Shown piece after piece: positions 9,217-16,749 of a stretch of DNA of 63,193 nucleotides. This DNA is from Ruminococcus sp. (GTDB taxonomy: Bacteria > Bacillota > Clostridia > Oscillospirales > Ruminococcaceae), in assembly GCA_015066975.1 (NCBI GenBank), contig SVNI01000002.1:1-63193 (forward strand), written 5' to 3'. Within the stretch, counting starts at the first letter, position 1. Every line of letters begins with the position of its first letter. The notes under the pieces are model-generated. The model was not told the DNA's origin. It saw only the letters and a list, made by a program, of their open reading frames with translations, and did not search any database. Position numbers and translations under genes: made by a program.

Positions 9217-9245
9217 ATTATAGGACAAAATATCACATAAGTCAA
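9217..9245 (-). promoter_or_regulatory. Promoter of the sca cluster
   Basis: On the minus strand TTGACT (9240-9245) is followed 17 bases later by TATAAT (9217-9222). It is the only clear promoter seen upstream of scaC and leaves an untranslated leader of about 130 bases. No further strong promoter is visible before scaA or scaB. Confidence 0.8.
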
Positions 9246-9545
9246 GAGAATTTCTTACATTTTGTACAAATTGCCAAAAACAATATACGCTCTTTGTGCA
9301 AACTGACAATAAGCTGATTTTTTTGTTCAGTATCTGGCAGATTTGCACATAAATATATAAAACGTTTTCTGTTTCAGGCATTCCGCGGAAATCTCTCTGT
9401 CATTTAATATTATACACTATTTTTTTTTAAAAGTAAAGGGTTTTTCTGTGATTTTTTGAAAATCATGGTTTTACACAAATTTCGGGTCAGCAATTATAAA
9501 GTTCTCACAAAGGCTGGGATTTTTTAAGGTTTTTTCAACCTTTTT
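9246..9545. other. AT-rich intergenic region upstream of scaC
   Basis: No gene is visible in this stretch. It holds a palindromic TTTGTACAAA (9261-9270) about 16 bases upstream of the scaC -35 box, a related TTTGTGCAAACTG about 30 bases further on, and a short hairpin with a plus-strand T-run near 9527. The 14 bases around 9258-9271 recur upstream of the GH5 cellulase gene (52476-52489). Confidence 0.5.
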
Positions 9546-10817
9546 TCATTCTTCCTGTTCGGTTTCAGAATCCGTTTCCTCATTCTGGGAATTTGCGGTA
9601 TAATTCCGGCGGAATTCTTCGGGAACATTTTCTTCCACGATAGTATCAATGACTTCCCAGCTCCATTTTTTATAGCTTCCGCCGGAAGTATGGGGCAGGT
9701 AATGTGACTGAATCATCCTGTCTTTATAAGAATCATAAGGAAAAGTTCTCACGTTGGTCATATCCGTTTCATACTGCGTGATGACAGGGGTCAGACCGAC
9801 ATCTTCGATAGTGATATTGCCGTCATTGTCACGGCAGATATGAAACTCTCCCAGACCGCCGACCATGTTGAAATTATCCGTCTGTCCGGAAATGACATTT
9901 CCCAGCGAATAGAATACAAAGCCTTTTGAGCCGTCTGCTCTGGTGAGATATTCCATTGTCTGGAGGGTATGTGAACCCGTGCCGAGAATGACATCTGCGC
10001 CCCAGTCTATCATTTTCTGTGCCAGTTCTTTCACAGAATCATCCACAGTATGCGTATCCGTTGCGCCCCAGTGCATGGAAACAATTACACAGTCCACCTG
10101 CTGAGAAAGCTCCTGAATTTGCATCTGCATCAGACTGCTGTCGCCAATATACGGCACTATCATTTCACTTTCTTCCGGCAGAACGCGTTCGTTCGTATGC
10201 TCTGTATAGCCCAGAAACCCGATTTTCAGGCCGTCTTTTTCGACAATACGGTAATTCTGCATATCTTCCTGATTCCGGTATGCACCCAGAACCGTCACTT
10301 CCGGATAGTCTTCCTGAAGCGCATCCCAGTAATCAAGCGTATACTCCAGACCTTCTGCACCTTTGTCGAGCACGTCACTGTTTGCCATATTGAAAATGTC
10401 AAAGCCCATATCTGCCAGATTATACCCCAGCTCCACAGGCGAATTAAAATTCACTCTTGTGCCGGAAAGTTCCAGTTTTCCGTTGCAGATAAGCGTTTCC
10501 TGATTGATAAAAGCCAAATCCGCCTTAGCGATTCTGTCAGCAATTTCATCATAACAATAATGAAAATCATATACAATGCCGTCTGCCGCATGTGCAGAAG
10601 CTGTTTTATAAACACAGGTGTGAATCAGGTTGTCTCCTACTGCCGCGAAGCTGACATCCGCCTTCTGAAAAGCGGGTTCTGTAGGGGGTTCTGTTGTTTC
10701 GGGGATGCCGATTTCGGCAATATCAATCACATGATTTGCATCTTGGTTTTGCAGATTTGCACAGCCTGTCAGGGATACTGCCACGACTGCCAGCAGAGCA
10801 ATTAACTGATGTTTCAT
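9546..10817 (-). CDS. CapA/PgsA-family lipoprotein (metallophosphatase fold)
   Basis: Predicted lipoprotein of 423 residues. The lipobox 'LTGCAN' follows a short signal sequence, then a CapA-type domain begins near residue 55 ('FAAVGDNLIH', 'FINQETLI', 'NMANSDVLDKG', 'VSMHWGATDTH', 'GADVILGTGSH', 'GFVFYSLGNVI'). These match the CapA/YwtB family of metallophosphatase-like proteins linked to poly-gamma-glutamate and capsule formation; the 'H(W)G' and 'GSH' motifs are the usual metal ligands. The start at 10817 is chosen because it has an AGAAAGGA ribosome site and a signal peptide; the longer frame to 11000 would cross its own promoter. No capsule or pgs genes are adjacent, so the substrate is unknown. 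Confidence 0.8.
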   Translation of the reverse strand: MKHQLIALLAVVAVSLTGCANLQNQDANHVIDIAEIGIPETTEPPTEPAFQKADVSFAAVGDNLIHTCVYKTASAHAADGIVYDFHYCYDEIADRIAKADLAFINQETLICNGKLELSGTRVNFNSPVELGYNLADMGFDIFNMANSDVLDKGAEGLEYTLDYWDALQEDYPEVTVLGAYRNQEDMQNYRIVEKDGLKIGFLGYTEHTNERVLPEESEMIVPYIGDSSLMQMQIQELSQQVDCVIVSMHWGATDTHTVDDSVKELAQKMIDWGADVILGTGSHTLQTMEYLTRADGSKGFVFYSLGNVISGQTDNFNMVGGLGEFHICRDNDGNITIEDVGLTPVITQYETDMTNVRTFPYDSYKDRMIQSHYLPHTSGGSYKKWSWEVIDTIVEENVPEEFRRNYTANSQNEETDSETEQEE

Positions 10818-10860
10818 AGTTATTTCCTTTCTGATTTTCGGAAAAATTCCGGTTATTTCC

Positions 10861-10889
10861 AGTATACCACAAATTTTTTCAAAATGCAA
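10861..10889 (-). promoter_or_regulatory. Promoter of the CapA-like gene
   Basis: TTGCAT (10884-10889), a 17-base spacer and TATACT (10861-10866) on the minus strand, about 45 bases before the start codon. It lies in the gap shared with the divergent ger operon. Confidence 0.7.
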
Positions 10890-10966
10890 CAGTTTTTTCA
10901 GATTCTCCTGAAAGAACCGTATAATTTTTTCAGAACCGGGCATGTTAAACGCAGGAGGCGAACGGC

Positions 10967-12424
10967 ATGACAAAAGAAAGCAAAAATATTTCCGGCACAC
11001 TGGAAGAAATCCTTGCCGAAATCCGGCAGATTTGCGGAAACAGTTCTGACATCCTCATCAACCGGATAACTATCGGCGGAATTCCCTGTGCAGTGCTTGG
11101 CTGTGAGGGCATGTTATCCACCGCGGTCATGAGTGAAATGATTATCGAACCTCTGACAGATATTCCGGCACAGTCCGACAGCAGCTCTTTATTTCAGTAT
11201 ATCCAGAATTATTTATTATTATCCCTCGACAGACCCCTTGTCCGGAATTATGAAGATTTGTTCCGGCTGTTATATTCCGGATTTGCCGTTCTGGTAGCAG
11301 ACGGCGGTCAAAATGCATTAGCCTACGGTGTACAGGGCTATGACAAGCGCAGTGTCAGCGAACCATCCGGAGAAGCCAACCTCTATGGTGCTCACGACGG
11401 CCTGACAGAAGTCGTGCGGACAAATATGTCACTCATCCGACGGAGAATGAAAACTCCTCTCCTGAAATTCGAGCTTTCCACAGCTGGAAATCTCAGTCAG
11501 ACAGATATCTGTCTTTGCTGGATGACCGACCGGGTTCCCCCGCAGTTCATCCGGCAGATAAAAAAAGAGCTGGAATCCACAGAACTGGATACTGTCTTAT
11601 CTTCCGGCTATTTACAGCCGTTTCTGGAGAAATGCCGGGGCAGTCTGTTCGACAGTGTAAGCCTGAGCCAGCGTCCGGATGTACTCTGTTCCAAACTTCT
11701 GGAAGGCCGGATTGTCCTGCTGATTGACGGCACACCGTTTGCGCTGGTCATCCCGAAATTATTTATTGAAAATTTCCAGACTCTGGATGATTATAATCAC
11801 AAGCCCTATTATGCGGCATTCAGCAGATGGGTCAAATACGGCGCATTCCTGACAGCGATTCTGCTTCCGGCCTTATATATTGCCGTGAGTATGCATCATC
11901 CGGAATTACTGAACAGCACACTAGTCCTGATTCTGACAGATGCCGAAAAAAAAGCCCCCCTGTCACTTCCGACAGAAACGGTTTTTGTTCTTCTTATGTA
12001 TGAAATCATTCGTGAAGCAGGTCTTCGTCTGCCGAAATCCGTCGGCGGTGCGGTCAGTATTGTTTCCGGCCTGATTATCGGAGATGCGGCAGTATCATCA
12101 GGCCTAATCAGCACACCCATGCTGACTATGACAGCGATTTCGGTCATTTCCGGATTTGTCACTCCTGACCTCAATGCCCCGATTACGGTTATGAGATTAT
12201 TATTCATCCTTGCCGGAGGATTATGGGGCTTATTCGGAATTGGTCTGCTTGGGATGGCTGTGCTTTACAATCTCTGTGCAACAGAAACATTTGGTTTTCC
12301 GGTCACAGCACCGCTTGCGCCGTTCTACCGGCGGGCAATGCGTGATGTTGCAACAAGAGTGAATTTCCACCGGATGCAGCTAGGTAATTTCACTGTGGAG
12401 GAATATCATGAGCAGAATTCATAA
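10967..12424 (+). CDS. gerAA: Spore germination receptor subunit A (GerAA family)
   Basis: Membrane subunit of a germinant receptor located in the inner membrane of the spore. The 485 residues show the family layout: a soluble N-terminal half ('FIRQIKKELE', 'GRIVLLIDGTPFALVIP' near 245-265) and a C-terminal half with several membrane segments from about residue 285, including 'LRLPKSVGGAVSIVSGLIIG', a typical GerAA stretch. The start has an AGGAGG site. It overlaps the next gene by 17 bases, and the three ger genes form a tight A-B-C operon. It lies divergently from the CapA-like gene. In Bacillus such operons are transcribed in the forespore; I could not assign a forespore sigma promoter here. 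Confidence 0.92.
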   Translation: MTKESKNISGTLEEILAEIRQICGNSSDILINRITIGGIPCAVLGCEGMLSTAVMSEMIIEPLTDIPAQSDSSSLFQYIQNYLLLSLDRPLVRNYEDLFRLLYSGFAVLVADGGQNALAYGVQGYDKRSVSEPSGEANLYGAHDGLTEVVRTNMSLIRRRMKTPLLKFELSTAGNLSQTDICLCWMTDRVPPQFIRQIKKELESTELDTVLSSGYLQPFLEKCRGSLFDSVSLSQRPDVLCSKLLEGRIVLLIDGTPFALVIPKLFIENFQTLDDYNHKPYYAAFSRWVKYGAFLTAILLPALYIAVSMHHPELLNSTLVLILTDAEKKAPLSLPTETVFVLLMYEIIREAGLRLPKSVGGAVSIVSGLIIGDAAVSSGLISTPMLTMTAISVISGFVTPDLNAPITVMRLLFILAGGLWGLFGIGLLGMAVLYNLCATETFGFPVTAPLAPFYRRAMRDVATRVNFHRMQLGNFTVEEYHEQNS

Positions 12425-13421
12425 TCATCAGTTAGCCGCAATATTATTTTTATCCGGCGCATGGTCAGTGATATGCATTCCCTCACTTTACGGCAACAGT
12501 CAGATGCTTTCGACAGCAGCTGCCTGTCTGATACAGATTTTGCTGTGTCTGCCGATGCTGGCACTTTATCCGGGGACGTTCTCGAATCAGATAAAATCCA
12601 ATAAAATTCTAGGTGTAATATATATTTTATTTTTTCTGATATGCGGTGCAAACGGCTTTTCACAGCTCTGGGAAGCAGCACCGCCCCAGCTTCTTCCGGC
12701 ATCCGGAAAACTGACCGCTTCCGTACTGATAGCACTGACGTGCTTCTACACCAGTTCTGCAGGACTGAGAGCTACCGCAAGAGCCGCGCCCATCGTCATG
12801 AGTCTGTTTGTAATTTCTGTTATCGTGCTGATTCTCGGCGCATGGCGCAGAGCCGACCTCAGCAGAATTTCTCTCCAGACAGATAATTTTCTGCCGGGCA
12901 TCCGGACGTATTTTTCTCTGAGCGGTGAACTTGCCGCTGTCTGGATATTATCAGACACTATCCAGAATCATAAAAATATCGCTGTGAACAGCTATTTAAT
13001 CGTTAAAGCACTGTTCTGCATTCTGATTTTATTTTTCAGCATTACCGCCGGAGGCAGATTAATTCATCTGAATGGCTATCCGTTTTTTACTCTGACAGCA
13101 CTTTCCCAGCCCCTACAGGGACAAAGAGCTGATGCTTTATATATTCTGGTGTTCGTGATGCTTCATATCATGCACACAACTCTGCAAACCGGAATTGTTG
13201 AGCATATTTCAGAGCAGATGTATCCCATTACGGAAAAATGGTCTGCGCCGGTATCGCTGATTTTCATGCTGATTCTGGCCTATTTCTTCAAGAGTGCCGT
13301 TCTCGAAAATATCATCTTCTGGGCACTGCCTGTGCTGACTGTCATCATTCCGCTGATTCTGCGAACCCGGCAGTTTCTTAGAAACATCCGCAAAAAGGAG
13401 CATTCGTATGAAATTTCTTAA
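12408..13421 (+). CDS. gerAB: Spore germination receptor subunit B (GerAB family)
   Basis: Integral membrane protein of 337 residues with about ten hydrophobic segments, of the amino-acid/polyamine/organocation transporter-like GerAB family. In characterised receptors the B subunit forms much of the germinant-binding pocket. Its start overlaps gerAA by 17 bases with a GGAGG site inside gerAA, and its end overlaps gerAC by 14 bases, which points to coupled translation. Hydrophobic runs such as 'VIMSLFVISVIVLILGAW' and 'LIFMLILAYFF' fit membrane spans. The ligand cannot be told from sequence alone. Confidence 0.88.
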   Translation: MSRIHNHQLAAILFLSGAWSVICIPSLYGNSQMLSTAAACLIQILLCLPMLALYPGTFSNQIKSNKILGVIYILFFLICGANGFSQLWEAAPPQLLPASGKLTASVLIALTCFYTSSAGLRATARAAPIVMSLFVISVIVLILGAWRRADLSRISLQTDNFLPGIRTYFSLSGELAAVWILSDTIQNHKNIAVNSYLIVKALFCILILFFSITAGGRLIHLNGYPFFTLTALSQPLQGQRADALYILVFVMLHIMHTTLQTGIVEHISEQMYPITEKWSAPVSLIFMLILAYFFKSAVLENIIFWALPVLTVIIPLILRTRQFLRNIRKKEHSYEIS

Positions 13422-14307
13422 ACTTTCCGTAATTGGCTTGTGTCTGCTCTTTACCGGATGCAGTTCTGAAACAATTTCCGACAGACTGTATACACAGGCA
13501 ATTGGCCTGACCTGCAATGGAAAATTAAGCTTCTACACACAGGATTTCAATCAGAATCTGACCGCCCCTGTAGAAGGCATCAGCATTGCAGAAGTGCTCC
13601 GTCAGGAAGAATCCGCAAACGGCGGAAAAGTTTTTATCGGCCATACGGAATTATTATGCCTTGACGGCACATGCACCCTCAATCCGGCGGAAGAATTATT
13701 ATTTCAGAACGGACTTTCTCCGGCCTGTAAGGTACTCTATGCCAAGCCGGAAGAATATTTTCAGACTCCCGATAATGCCGGGCTGATTCATCAAATCCGC
13801 ATGTCGGAACAGAACGGATTGTTAAGCACTACCGAACTCGCCACGGCTCTGAACGAATGGCACGGCATCTGGGAAACGGCTCTGCTCCCCGTTCAGAAAC
13901 CCGGTCAGAGCGTTCCTTCATTGGTACTGCTCCACAAAGACGGCAGATGTACGGAACTTTCCGATTTCGCTGTCAAAGGCATGTACTGGCTCAGAAGAAA
14001 TACAGGCGATTTCAAAATGACACTCCAGACTCCTGACGGCGAACAGGAAACGCTAATCCGGAGCTGTCGGACAGAAAAGCAAATCGAAAATCAGAAAATA
14101 AATTATCATGTCATTGTCAGAACCGGAACACCGGAATTAAACGGCACTCTGCAAAGGCTTATCGAAAAGCAGTGCATCTGCGCGATTGATGAAATGCTTT
14201 CTGCAAAGGCGGACGTGATAGGCATACAAGACCTGCTTGAAAATGCCGGCATCAAGCCCGAAAAAGACATGCCTCTGACGATTCAGCTTTCCGTGACAGT
14301 GCAGTAA
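13408..14307 (+). CDS. gerAC: Spore germination receptor lipoprotein (GerAC family)
   Basis: Lipoprotein subunit of 299 residues. The N-terminus has a signal peptide and a lipobox ('LLFTGCSS'). Further motifs fit the family: 'YTQAIGLTC', 'GGKVFIGHTELLCL', and a late helix-rich part ending in 'IQLSVTVQ'. It is shorter than the roughly 370 residues common in Bacillus, mainly because the C-terminal domain is trimmed. It closes the gerA operon, with no fourth ger gene. After it, 80 bases without a gene separate it from the convergent genes at 14388. Confidence 0.85.
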   Translation: MKFLKLSVIGLCLLFTGCSSETISDRLYTQAIGLTCNGKLSFYTQDFNQNLTAPVEGISIAEVLRQEESANGGKVFIGHTELLCLDGTCTLNPAEELLFQNGLSPACKVLYAKPEEYFQTPDNAGLIHQIRMSEQNGLLSTTELATALNEWHGIWETALLPVQKPGQSVPSLVLLHKDGRCTELSDFAVKGMYWLRRNTGDFKMTLQTPDGEQETLIRSCRTEKQIENQKINYHVIVRTGTPELNGTLQRLIEKQCICAIDEMLSAKADVIGIQDLLENAGIKPEKDMPLTIQLSVTVQ

Positions 14308-14387
14308 TTTTTATGTTTCATCCGGAAAGCGATATTTTTCAGGAACTTCAAGTTTTTTCAGTTCGTGATGTGTCCTGAATCGTAACA

Positions 14388-14570
14388 TTATATCATATAC
14401 CCCGAAATTTCCGTTTTTTTATTTACAGTATATGCCGAATCAAGAAGCCCCTGTCCGTCATCTCCAAGAATGACAATCACAAACATTTCAGGCAGTTCCT
14501 GAACGCTGGCGATATATTTTGCATTTTTTTCTTTGAGCACTATCTCACAAGCCTGTTCAAGCGTAATCAT
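14388..14570 (-). CDS. Small protein coupled to the acetyltransferase, unknown function
   Basis: A 60-residue protein (MITLEQACEIVLKE...) that I do not recognise with certainty; its size and pattern recall short YrhB/Imm35-like proteins. Its ATG shares one base with the TGA of the upstream acetyltransferase (TGATG), and the ribosome site AAGGAG lies inside that gene, so the two are translated together. No signal peptide or membrane segment is present. The alternative longer start at 14633 would lie inside the acetyltransferase and has no better ribosome site. Confidence 0.55.
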   Translation of the reverse strand: MITLEQACEIVLKEKNAKYIASVQELPEMFVIVILGDDGQGLLDSAYTVNKKTEISGYMI

Positions 14571-15187
14571 CAGAATAACTCCTTCTTGAGATAGACAGAA
14601 TCTTCTTCTGTAATTTTCCGGATAACTCTGCACGGATTTCCGGCAGCGAATACACCTGCCGGAATATCTCTTGTCACGACACTCCCTGCCCCGATGACAG
14701 AACCTTCCCCGATAGTCACCCCTCCGCAGACAGTAACTCCGCTTGCAAACCAGCAGTTATCCCCTATCGTGACAGGCTTTGCATATTCGAGGTCATATAA
14801 ATCGCCGTTCTCACGATATTTCATATTTCTTTCGGAATACAGAAGCGGATGTACCGGAGTCGCTATTGTGCAGTTAGGGCCAAAGAAAACATCATTCCCG
14901 ATTCTGACCGGACAGCAGTCCAGTACTGTAAAATTAAAATTCGCAAAACATCTGTCTCCAAACCATGTGAACTGCCCGTAATCGAACTGAATCGGCCCTT
15001 GCAGGTATAATTCCTTTCCGGCATGAGGAATTAATTCTTTCAGAATCTCTTTCCGGATTTCGGTTTCATCCTCGAACGTATCATTATATTTTTTAGAGAG
15101 AATATGCGCCTTTTTGCGCATTTCGGTTAATTCCTCGCCGGAAGCATCATAGAGCTTTCCGGCAATCATTTTTTCTTTTTCGGTCAT
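14570..15187 (-). CDS. Sugar O-acetyltransferase (maltose/galactoside acetyltransferase type)
   Basis: Cytoplasmic trimeric left-handed beta-helix acetyltransferase of 205 residues that should move acetyl from acetyl-CoA to a sugar hydroxyl. It begins with the Maa-type helical segment ('MTEKEKMIAGKLYD') and continues with hexapeptide repeats ('VRIGNDVFFGPNCTIATP', 'VTIGDNCWFASGVTVCGG', 'IGAGSVVTRDIPAGVFA'). The catalytic His is in 'TPVHPL'. The start at 15187 has an AAGGAG site; the ten residues before it in frame are not needed. The small gene downstream overlaps by one base. The acceptor sugar cannot be predicted. Confidence 0.9.
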   Translation of the reverse strand: MTEKEKMIAGKLYDASGEELTEMRKKAHILSKKYNDTFEDETEIRKEILKELIPHAGKELYLQGPIQFDYGQFTWFGDRCFANFNFTVLDCCPVRIGNDVFFGPNCTIATPVHPLLYSERNMKYRENGDLYDLEYAKPVTIGDNCWFASGVTVCGGVTIGEGSVIGAGSVVTRDIPAGVFAAGNPCRVIRKITEEDSVYLKKELF

Positions 15188-15213
15188 AAAAAAACTCCTT
15201 TTAGAATAACAAA

Positions 15214-15237
15214 ACACTCCGGAAGAATCCGGAGTGT
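15214..15237 (-). terminator. Terminator after zinc-ribbon/Sel1 gene
   Basis: A 9-bp perfect stem (15214-15222 with 15229-15237) and a six-base loop, followed on the minus strand by TTTT. It ends the gene at 15248-16291 just before the acetyltransferase start. Confidence 0.75.
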
Positions 15238-15247
15238 CTGAAATTAT

Positions 15248-16291
15248 TTACCGCTGATTCATAGTATACTTGATATGTTCAATAGCTGCCTGAGCGTAAT
15301 CGTTGACTTTTTCGGAGCTGTTGGCATCCAGTGCTTTCTGATACCATTCCAGAGCCTTTTCAGGCTGTGCGCGCATTCCGCCGCTGCCGTTCAGATAAAT
15401 TTCACCAATTGCAAGCTGAGACAGCACAAGACCCTTGTTAGAAGCTTCTGTATGCCATGCAATTGCTCTGTCAGGATTCTGCGGGAACGGATATGTACCG
15501 TTCTTATAACTGTCAGCTACCTGGAACATTACATGCAGGAGTACTTCTCTTTCCTTCTGTTCAAGAGTATCAATCTGACCCTTGATTTCACGCAGGAAAC
15601 TGAGCATACTAATCATGTAATTTTTAGTTCTGGGCTTGCCGAGGAATGTCCAGCTTCCCATTTCATCCATTTCGGAAACGGTGAAAATCGCATAATCTAC
15701 TAAATCATCCAGATTATCGCGGGCAGGTGCAGGAGAAGGGGCAGGCTTTGCCGGAGCAGGCTGTTCAGGGGCAGCGGCCGGAGCAGATGCCGTGGCAACA
15801 GGGTCAGCAGCCGGAGCAGGGACTTCTTCCGGAGCAGGCTTCGGAGCATTTGCCTTTTCAGTAGCGTGCGCCTTTTCCATACGTTCATAAACCAGATTAT
15901 CCTTTGCATTCGTAATCTGATTCATAAGTTCTCTGTAGCGAGCCTGTCTTCTTTCGTCGCCGAGGAAGCTTGCACGACGTTCCTGCATCAAAATATAATC
16001 CAGCATATGAATGCATCTTTCCATAGGTTCGATTGCTTCCATTTTAGGTGCCATATAGGCAATTTTTTCAGCGATAATTGAATACAGGAACATAGATTTT
16101 TCCATGTGTCTGTTATGTTCTTCAGATGTGCCGAGTCTGCCCTGACGATATTCTTCGTCAGCGAGTTCCTTGAGCTTTTCCACGCTCATTTTATCTGTGT
16201 CTTTACGCCACTGGTGCGCACCGCAGTTTTTGCAGCTTATCTGATTACTTGCCAGTCTTGCGCCGCAGCTATAACAAACTTTCTGTGCCAT
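15248..16291 (-). CDS. Zinc-ribbon and Sel1-repeat protein
   Basis: Protein of 347 residues with an N-terminal zinc ribbon (C-x2-C at 'CYSCG' and 'CKNCG', residues 6-24). A helical middle part follows, then an Ala/Pro-rich linker (about 145-190) and a C-terminal helical repeat region with Sel1/TPR-like units ('AIAWHTEASNKGLVLSQLA', 'ALEWYQKALDANSSE'). Such proteins usually act as protein-interaction scaffolds, but no partner is evident. There is no signal peptide, so it is probably cytoplasmic. It is a single-gene unit with its own promoter, an AAAGGAG site and a terminator. Confidence 0.75.
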   Translation of the reverse strand: MAQKVCYSCGARLASNQISCKNCGAHQWRKDTDKMSVEKLKELADEEYRQGRLGTSEEHNRHMEKSMFLYSIIAEKIAYMAPKMEAIEPMERCIHMLDYILMQERRASFLGDERRQARYRELMNQITNAKDNLVYERMEKAHATEKANAPKPAPEEVPAPAADPVATASAPAAAPEQPAPAKPAPSPAPARDNLDDLVDYAIFTVSEMDEMGSWTFLGKPRTKNYMISMLSFLREIKGQIDTLEQKEREVLLHVMFQVADSYKNGTYPFPQNPDRAIAWHTEASNKGLVLSQLAIGEIYLNGSGGMRAQPEKALEWYQKALDANSSEKVNDYAQAAIEHIKYTMNQR

Positions 16292-16355
16292 ATTGTAACT
16301 CCTTTACATACAGATGCATAAAATTTCAGATGCATCTTCAAAATTTATTAAGAAT

Positions 16356-16384
16356 ATTATAGCACAGGTACAGAAAAATTGCAA
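16356..16384 (-). promoter_or_regulatory. Promoter of zinc-ribbon/Sel1 gene
   Basis: TTGCAA (16379-16384), a 17-base spacer ending in TGTGC, and TATAAT (16356-16361) on the minus strand. Confidence 0.75.
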
Positions 16385-16491
16385 TGCCTTCCGGTGATTT
16401 TGTTATTTATCACTAAAATCATAAGTAAAATTTCGGCATTATTTACAAAAAAATCTGCCTTTCTGCGCACAACAGAAAAGCAGACGGGATT

Positions 16492-16635
16492 TTATACCGT
16501 CAGGCTTGTGACCAGTCCGACAATATATTTCATAAGTTTGAGGGAATCTTCGGAATCGGGCTTGCCGTTGAAGGCAATGGCTTTGATTTGTACTTTGTTG
16601 CGTTCTTCCTTTTTCAAATATTGAATATTTAAAAC
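16492..16635 (-). pseudogene. Dockerin remnant
   Basis: The minus-strand frame ending at 16492 reads 'NGKPDSEDSLKLMKYIVGL' followed by VTSLTV and a stop. This is the second calcium repeat of a dockerin and resembles the end of ScaC (GKPDASDALNIMKAIVGLL). No start codon, signal peptide or first dockerin repeat is present; the frame is blocked at 16636. A ribosome-site-like AAAAAGGAAG lies just upstream and a promoter-like element at 16638-16658. It looks like a dockerin gene that lost its body by internal deletion. The rest of the 16292-16749 gap holds no other gene. Confidence 0.6.
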
Positions 16636-16637
16636 TC

Positions 16638-16658
16638 ATTATACTCAAAAAAATACAA
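16638..16658 (-). promoter_or_regulatory. Shortened promoter-like element
   Basis: TTGTAT (16653-16658) and TATAAT (16638-16643) on the minus strand are only nine bases apart, too close for a working promoter. The surrounding 75 bases resemble stretches at 19035-19110 and, inverted, at 41050-41130. It may be a decayed promoter of the dockerin remnant. Confidence 0.35.
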
Positions 16659-16704
16659 GTACTTCCGGAAATTTCCTCCTGAAAATCTATTTTTCACACA
16701 AAAA

Positions 16705-16724
16705 AGCCCTGCCGAAGCAGAGCT
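16705..16724 (-). terminator. pckG terminator
   Basis: An 8-bp stem with one mismatch (16705-16712 with 16717-16724) around a CGAA loop, with T-runs on both strands. It lies 26 bases after the pckG stop. Confidence 0.8.
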
Positions 16725-16749
16725 TTTTGTATATTTTTTTAAATTTTGA

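Noticed and set aside
10818-11000. N-terminal extension of the CapA-like protein
   Set aside because: It would place the start upstream of a clear promoter and overlap gerAA; the inner start has the ribosome site and lipoprotein signal.
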